Shown here piece after piece: positions 60,301 through 64,000 of a stretch of 64,000 nucleotides of DNA. Position numbers and translations under genes: made by a program. The stretch spans positions 63,608,509-63,672,508 of the forward strand of contig CM073594.1 in assembly GCA_037074705.1 (NCBI GenBank). Direction: 5' to 3'. Each line of letters opens with the position of its first letter. The stretch's first letter is position 1. Source of the stretch: Zhengitettix transpicula (Eukaryota; Arthropoda; Insecta; Orthoptera; Tetrigidae). The notes beneath the pieces are model-generated. The model did no database searches, was not told the DNA's origin, and saw nothing but the letters and a program-made list of their open reading frames with translations.

Positions 60301-61830
60301 TCCATATTTTAGCCGAATAACAAAATATTGACCGTTTCCATGGCGACGACAGATTTCATTGGCACAGAAAATTCCGCATTTTCCTTTGGAAAAGAACGTT
60401 GAAACTCGACTGTCCAATCACCGTGACGACAAATTAGTCATCAAAGTCGACTCTCCGTATGGTTTTAATGACCCTCTTCTTCTTCTGGAGGACTCAAAGC
60501 TAAATGGCTGCTATTGCAGTAGACACGTACCAGCTCAGAAATTGAACAGCTTCCCTGCACACTACGGGCAATTTCCAGAAAATTATCTTTATCTGTGGCG
60601 TCGGTGACAAAATTTTTTACTTCTAACGAGGAGTATTTTCACGACATGAAAATTTGACCAGTTGTAAACGAAACATATTACTGGAAGAAAGTCGTGCTGA
60701 ATTTGGTAAGAAACCTGGCCCTTAGTCAAGACGGAAACTGTCCTAAATGGTTCCATTTAGTCACATGGTTAATAACAGCAATATATTGTAATACCAATTA
60801 AACAGGCTATTAATTGTTTTTAATATAATTGAACTGTTGGCGGTACGGGTGCTTAAAGACGACAATCGCGGCGGGTCTTGTTAACAATGGATACTGGAGA
60901 CCACGCGCTTAGAGAATTCAGTCTGCGTCGAGAACTGGGACATGGCAGTTCGGTCCACATAAAGAAATAAAAACAGTAAAAGTCTACGGATCTAGAAGGA
61001 TGAATAGGGCTATCCAGGAAGTCCAACGGAGAGATATAATAGTTTACATAAAACGCAAATAAACAGTTTTGACGGAGAGACTTATAAAATCGCAGTTTGG
61101 AAGGAGAACTGAACTGATTTTCGCATAGAGAGACTTTGAGGATACCTACTGACTGAGGATGAGCAAATTCAGGTTCCAGGATAGCAGAGTTCGAGAGCTA
61201 CTACCGTGTATAATGAGTAGAATCAGTGTGTAATGGCCTGTTTAGTGGGTGTTGACTTCAAGCTACAAGAGTCCGAACTGGTACCAGAAGCACTGTCGTC
61301 AGTACAAAACAATTATTAATGACTGTAAACGATAATTAAAGGGTATAGTCAGATTTCATTCGAGTTTTTCTTCTCATTCGTTTTCTTTTACTTTTGTATT
61401 TAATATTGTATTCTGTTAACTTTAATGATTTTGGATTGTTAATGTTTTAGTTCATTATATTGTATTTGTTTTTACTATCAAACCCAGTGATGACCCTGAG
61501 ATAAAGAGAAATTCGAAGTAGTTGATTATAAAATTATAAAGCTGTATTTTCATAGAACGCCACGAATTAATAAAATAAAATTGAAATATTTGTTTGTTAA
61601 ATTGATGGAGTTCGGCGTGCAAAGCAGGGCTTATAATCTGTAATTATCAACAATAAATTTTTAAACACATAATTTTGTTAATTATTCCTGTTAATGAAGA
61701 CAAACTTTTAATTATTACATATTTGACGTAAATTAATTGTTAGACCTTTTTAATCATTACAATATATATATAAATAGTTCCTTGTTCAGATAATCAGAGT
61801 AAAGAAACCCTGAGTTGATCAATCAATTCG

Positions 61831-61970
61831 CTACTTCTCCGCAATGGTGACGAATTTCTCAAAAACCTGGGTCCAGGAGTGAATAAGAGAGGACATTCTG
61901 AGAATTTGCGATAAGACCGCGAGGACCCTCTCATCGCTGAAGACGTCGGGCAATTGTGCGTACGCGGTGG
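61831..61970 (-). CDS. Candidate minus-strand exon (terminal, or internal with a donor near 61866)
   Basis: A GC-rich island whose minus strand, entered two bases before a codon boundary (acceptor AATGAAG at 61971), reads T-A-Y-A-Q-L-P-D-V-F-S-D-E-R-V-L-A-V-L-S, then S-L-I-H-S-W-T-Q-V-F-E-K-F, and stops at TAG (61833-61831). Third positions are mostly G or C, unlike the surroundings. Its acceptor phase equals that of the three exons at 25-36 kb, so it could be an alternative 3' exon of the same gene. Alternatively CAG|GTTTTT could be a weak donor leading into the next exons. Confidence 0.4.
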
Positions 61971-62099
61971 CTTCATTGTTTAGTTTGAGGGTGGGTGGAT
62001 GGGGGTGGTTGTAGCGAGTGTGGCGAGTGGGCGAAAAGTGGATAGAGCCAAATACACGCGGCCCAGTGGCGATAAACTAATTTCAAGGTTTCAAAGGCC

Positions 62100-64000
62100 G
62101 ACACGCTCCAAATATGTTCCTATATTTAAAGCTTAAAAACAAATATTTTTTAGAGGGTGGCTGATTTATTCGCGTCAAAACATGGGACTCCGGTTCAGGA
62201 CAAAATATAACTGAATGGAAAGTCATTTATATTTGGGATTAACAAAGTCATCGGAAATTAACTTGTCTGTCGCGTTTCGTTGTATTGAGACTAAAAAGGG
62301 TAAAACTTCTCTCCACAGGGAATATAGATGGAGACTCTTCGAAACAGTGGAAGAAGATCCTACACATTGCTAAACATTTAGACATACAAAGTGCCCCAAT
62401 TGCAAGAATAACCTAACAGGTTAATTAATTAATTTCAGAATTGGTGGCAACTACAAGGAAAAATAAAATATACGTTTGCAATAAATGAAATATATTAGTA
62501 ATTTTTAATACTATTCTGTGCGTTATTTAACTGAAATAATGATAATAACATATAAACCTTAACCAGTTAATTTCCTAATTAATCAATTATTTAATTTTCT
62601 GTATTCAATTAATTGTCATTCATATTTTCTTGTTTATGTATTTTTATTATTCATCAGATTTTTTCGTTTCGTTACATTTTCTTCGGTTTCTTTATTTTTG
62701 TATTACTTTATCTCAGTTTAAAATAAATTTTTTCGATCCGAGTATTATTAATTTTCATATCATTGTATTATGTCTTTATTATGTATTAAGTTTCCTGATT
62801 TATCTATAATATTTTCCAGGTTTTGGTAGATTTTCTCTATTTCTTCTATAAATAAATTCCCTCATATCTTTTTATTGTATCTGTGTTTCTTGTCCTCGGT
62901 TTTTTAATTTTCCCATTTATGCCTAGAATTTTCTCATTTACGTTACATATTTATAAAACAACTTTATAATATATGTTAGATATTTTTATTGTTTATGTAA
63001 TATATTCCTAGTTTTTATATTATTTTCACCTTTTGTTAGATTTTCTCTAGAGACTTCATTAAAGTCACCCATTTAAATTTTTCGTTATTAATATTTCTCA
63101 ATGTCATACTTATTTATCAAGTTTGTGTATTACATATTTTTTCTGTGTTAAGCATTAATTTTTCTGATTCATAATTATTAGATATGTTTTATATGTGTAT
63201 TATACATTTAGAGTTTTATAATTTATATGGTTATTTATATACGTTTATTTTTACTTTTATCTTTTGTTTCTCAGTTGGAGAACAAATTTAGATATTAAAT
63301 GAATATACTTATACTTGAAAGTATTTGAATGGACGCAGAGGAACCTATTTAATTTTCTGTGCTTTCATAGTTTCGCCGTGTAATTCCTCCAATAAATGCC
63401 TTTTACGAAGTTTCAATTCATAAATCTGCCTGGTTATACAGGAATTGCGCTTCTATTCCACGTCCCCAGCCTTTTAAAGGCTTCATTACCTTTTAACACA
63501 CCCCCCCCAAAAAATCCATATTTTTTAAAAAACAGTTCAAACACGCTCATTGGCGTAATGGTGGTAAACTCCATTTTTTTTCCTTCTTGCAAAGCTCTGT
63601 ATTTAAAGACGGAGCATTTAAATCGTTTGTCCGTCCTCCTTCAAAAGGATCAGAACTGTGAGTTCTTCCATCTTTTCTGTGTGTGTGTGTGTGTCGAGGC
63701 TTTCTTCTTCTTCTCCCTCTAAAGCCTTTTTTGTGGTTCAAAATGGCTGTTCTTTCTCTTTCCGAATCCCGATGAAAGATGCTTAAATTCGTCCAAACAC
63801 TGTGACTGTGAGAAATTTTGATGTCGAAATATTGAATAGATCACTGAGGGTTCTTAAAGTCAACAAGTTGAATGTATTTAGTCTTTTATAGCGAATTAAA
63901 TATCAAATAAAAATTCGCTTAAGGTAGAAATTAGTGATCCAGGTGCAGACTCTGAATAAAACTTATTAGTATTATTACTCAACATTCCGTTTCCTTTTCG
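62100..64000. other. AT-rich right end, no gene seen
   Basis: T-rich low-complexity tract at 62560-63290 and a short (GT)n at about 63678-63693. The 108-codon plus frame at 63396 runs through homopolymers and shows no coding character. Confidence 0.4.

Noticed and set aside
1..64000. CRISPR arrays, operons, ribosome binding sites, replication origins
   Set aside because: No spaced identical short repeats or prokaryotic gene organisation; the repeats are microsatellites, tandem units or transposon-type, and genes have introns.

Overview
The window looks like AT-rich nuclear DNA of an insect. It has spliced genes with GT-AG introns, a mariner transposon, a Penelope-like relic, a LINE relic, a tRNA-derived SINE, long (AT)n microsatellites and two dispersed GC-richer repeat families. 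I cannot name the species. Most coding sequence is on the minus strand and stands out as short GC-richer, frame-consistent islands in AT-rich introns.

Left part (1-12.5 kb): a Penelope-like relic (about 1.0-1.2 kb), copies of repeat families A and B, foldback elements and microsatellites. A minus-strand first coding exon lies at 6681-6779 and its gene continues past the left edge. A second minus-strand gene of unknown function is seen as two adjoining exons (10883-10817 and 10725-10496) and a probable last exon (7651-7418). A cluster of inverted-repeat elements (9.1-10.3 kb) sits between them.

Centre-left (12.6-18.4 kb): one gene reads completely, the RING and CHY zinc-finger ubiquitin ligase RCHY1 (Pirh2). 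Eight exons on the minus strand give 399 residues with consistent phases. There is a probable 23-nt microexon, an unusually long acidic C-terminal tail, and a DRE-like palindrome (TATCGATA) just upstream of the start codon. A SINE and a tandem repeat that triplicates a 5' splice site lie in its introns.

Middle (22-37 kb): a decayed LINE, then the 3' part of a minus-strand gene (exons 36542-36426, 33574-33458 and 25142-24967, all phase-1 joined) ending in G-R-K-R-stop. It resembles a secreted peptide precursor, but I do not recognise it. Its large intron holds an internally deleted mariner (30519-31627) and a tandem array of repeat B (32.1-33.3 kb).

Right part (37-64 kb): mostly AT-rich non-coding DNA with repeats A and B, an inverted-repeat element (42941-43332), long strand-asymmetric T-rich or A-rich tracts, an intact tRNA-Gly(UCC) gene (56779-56850) and two weaker minus-strand exon candidates (57490-57460 and 61970-61831) that might be upstream or alternative exons of the 25-36 kb gene. 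I found no CRISPR array, operon or bacterial feature, and no clear new multi-gene system.
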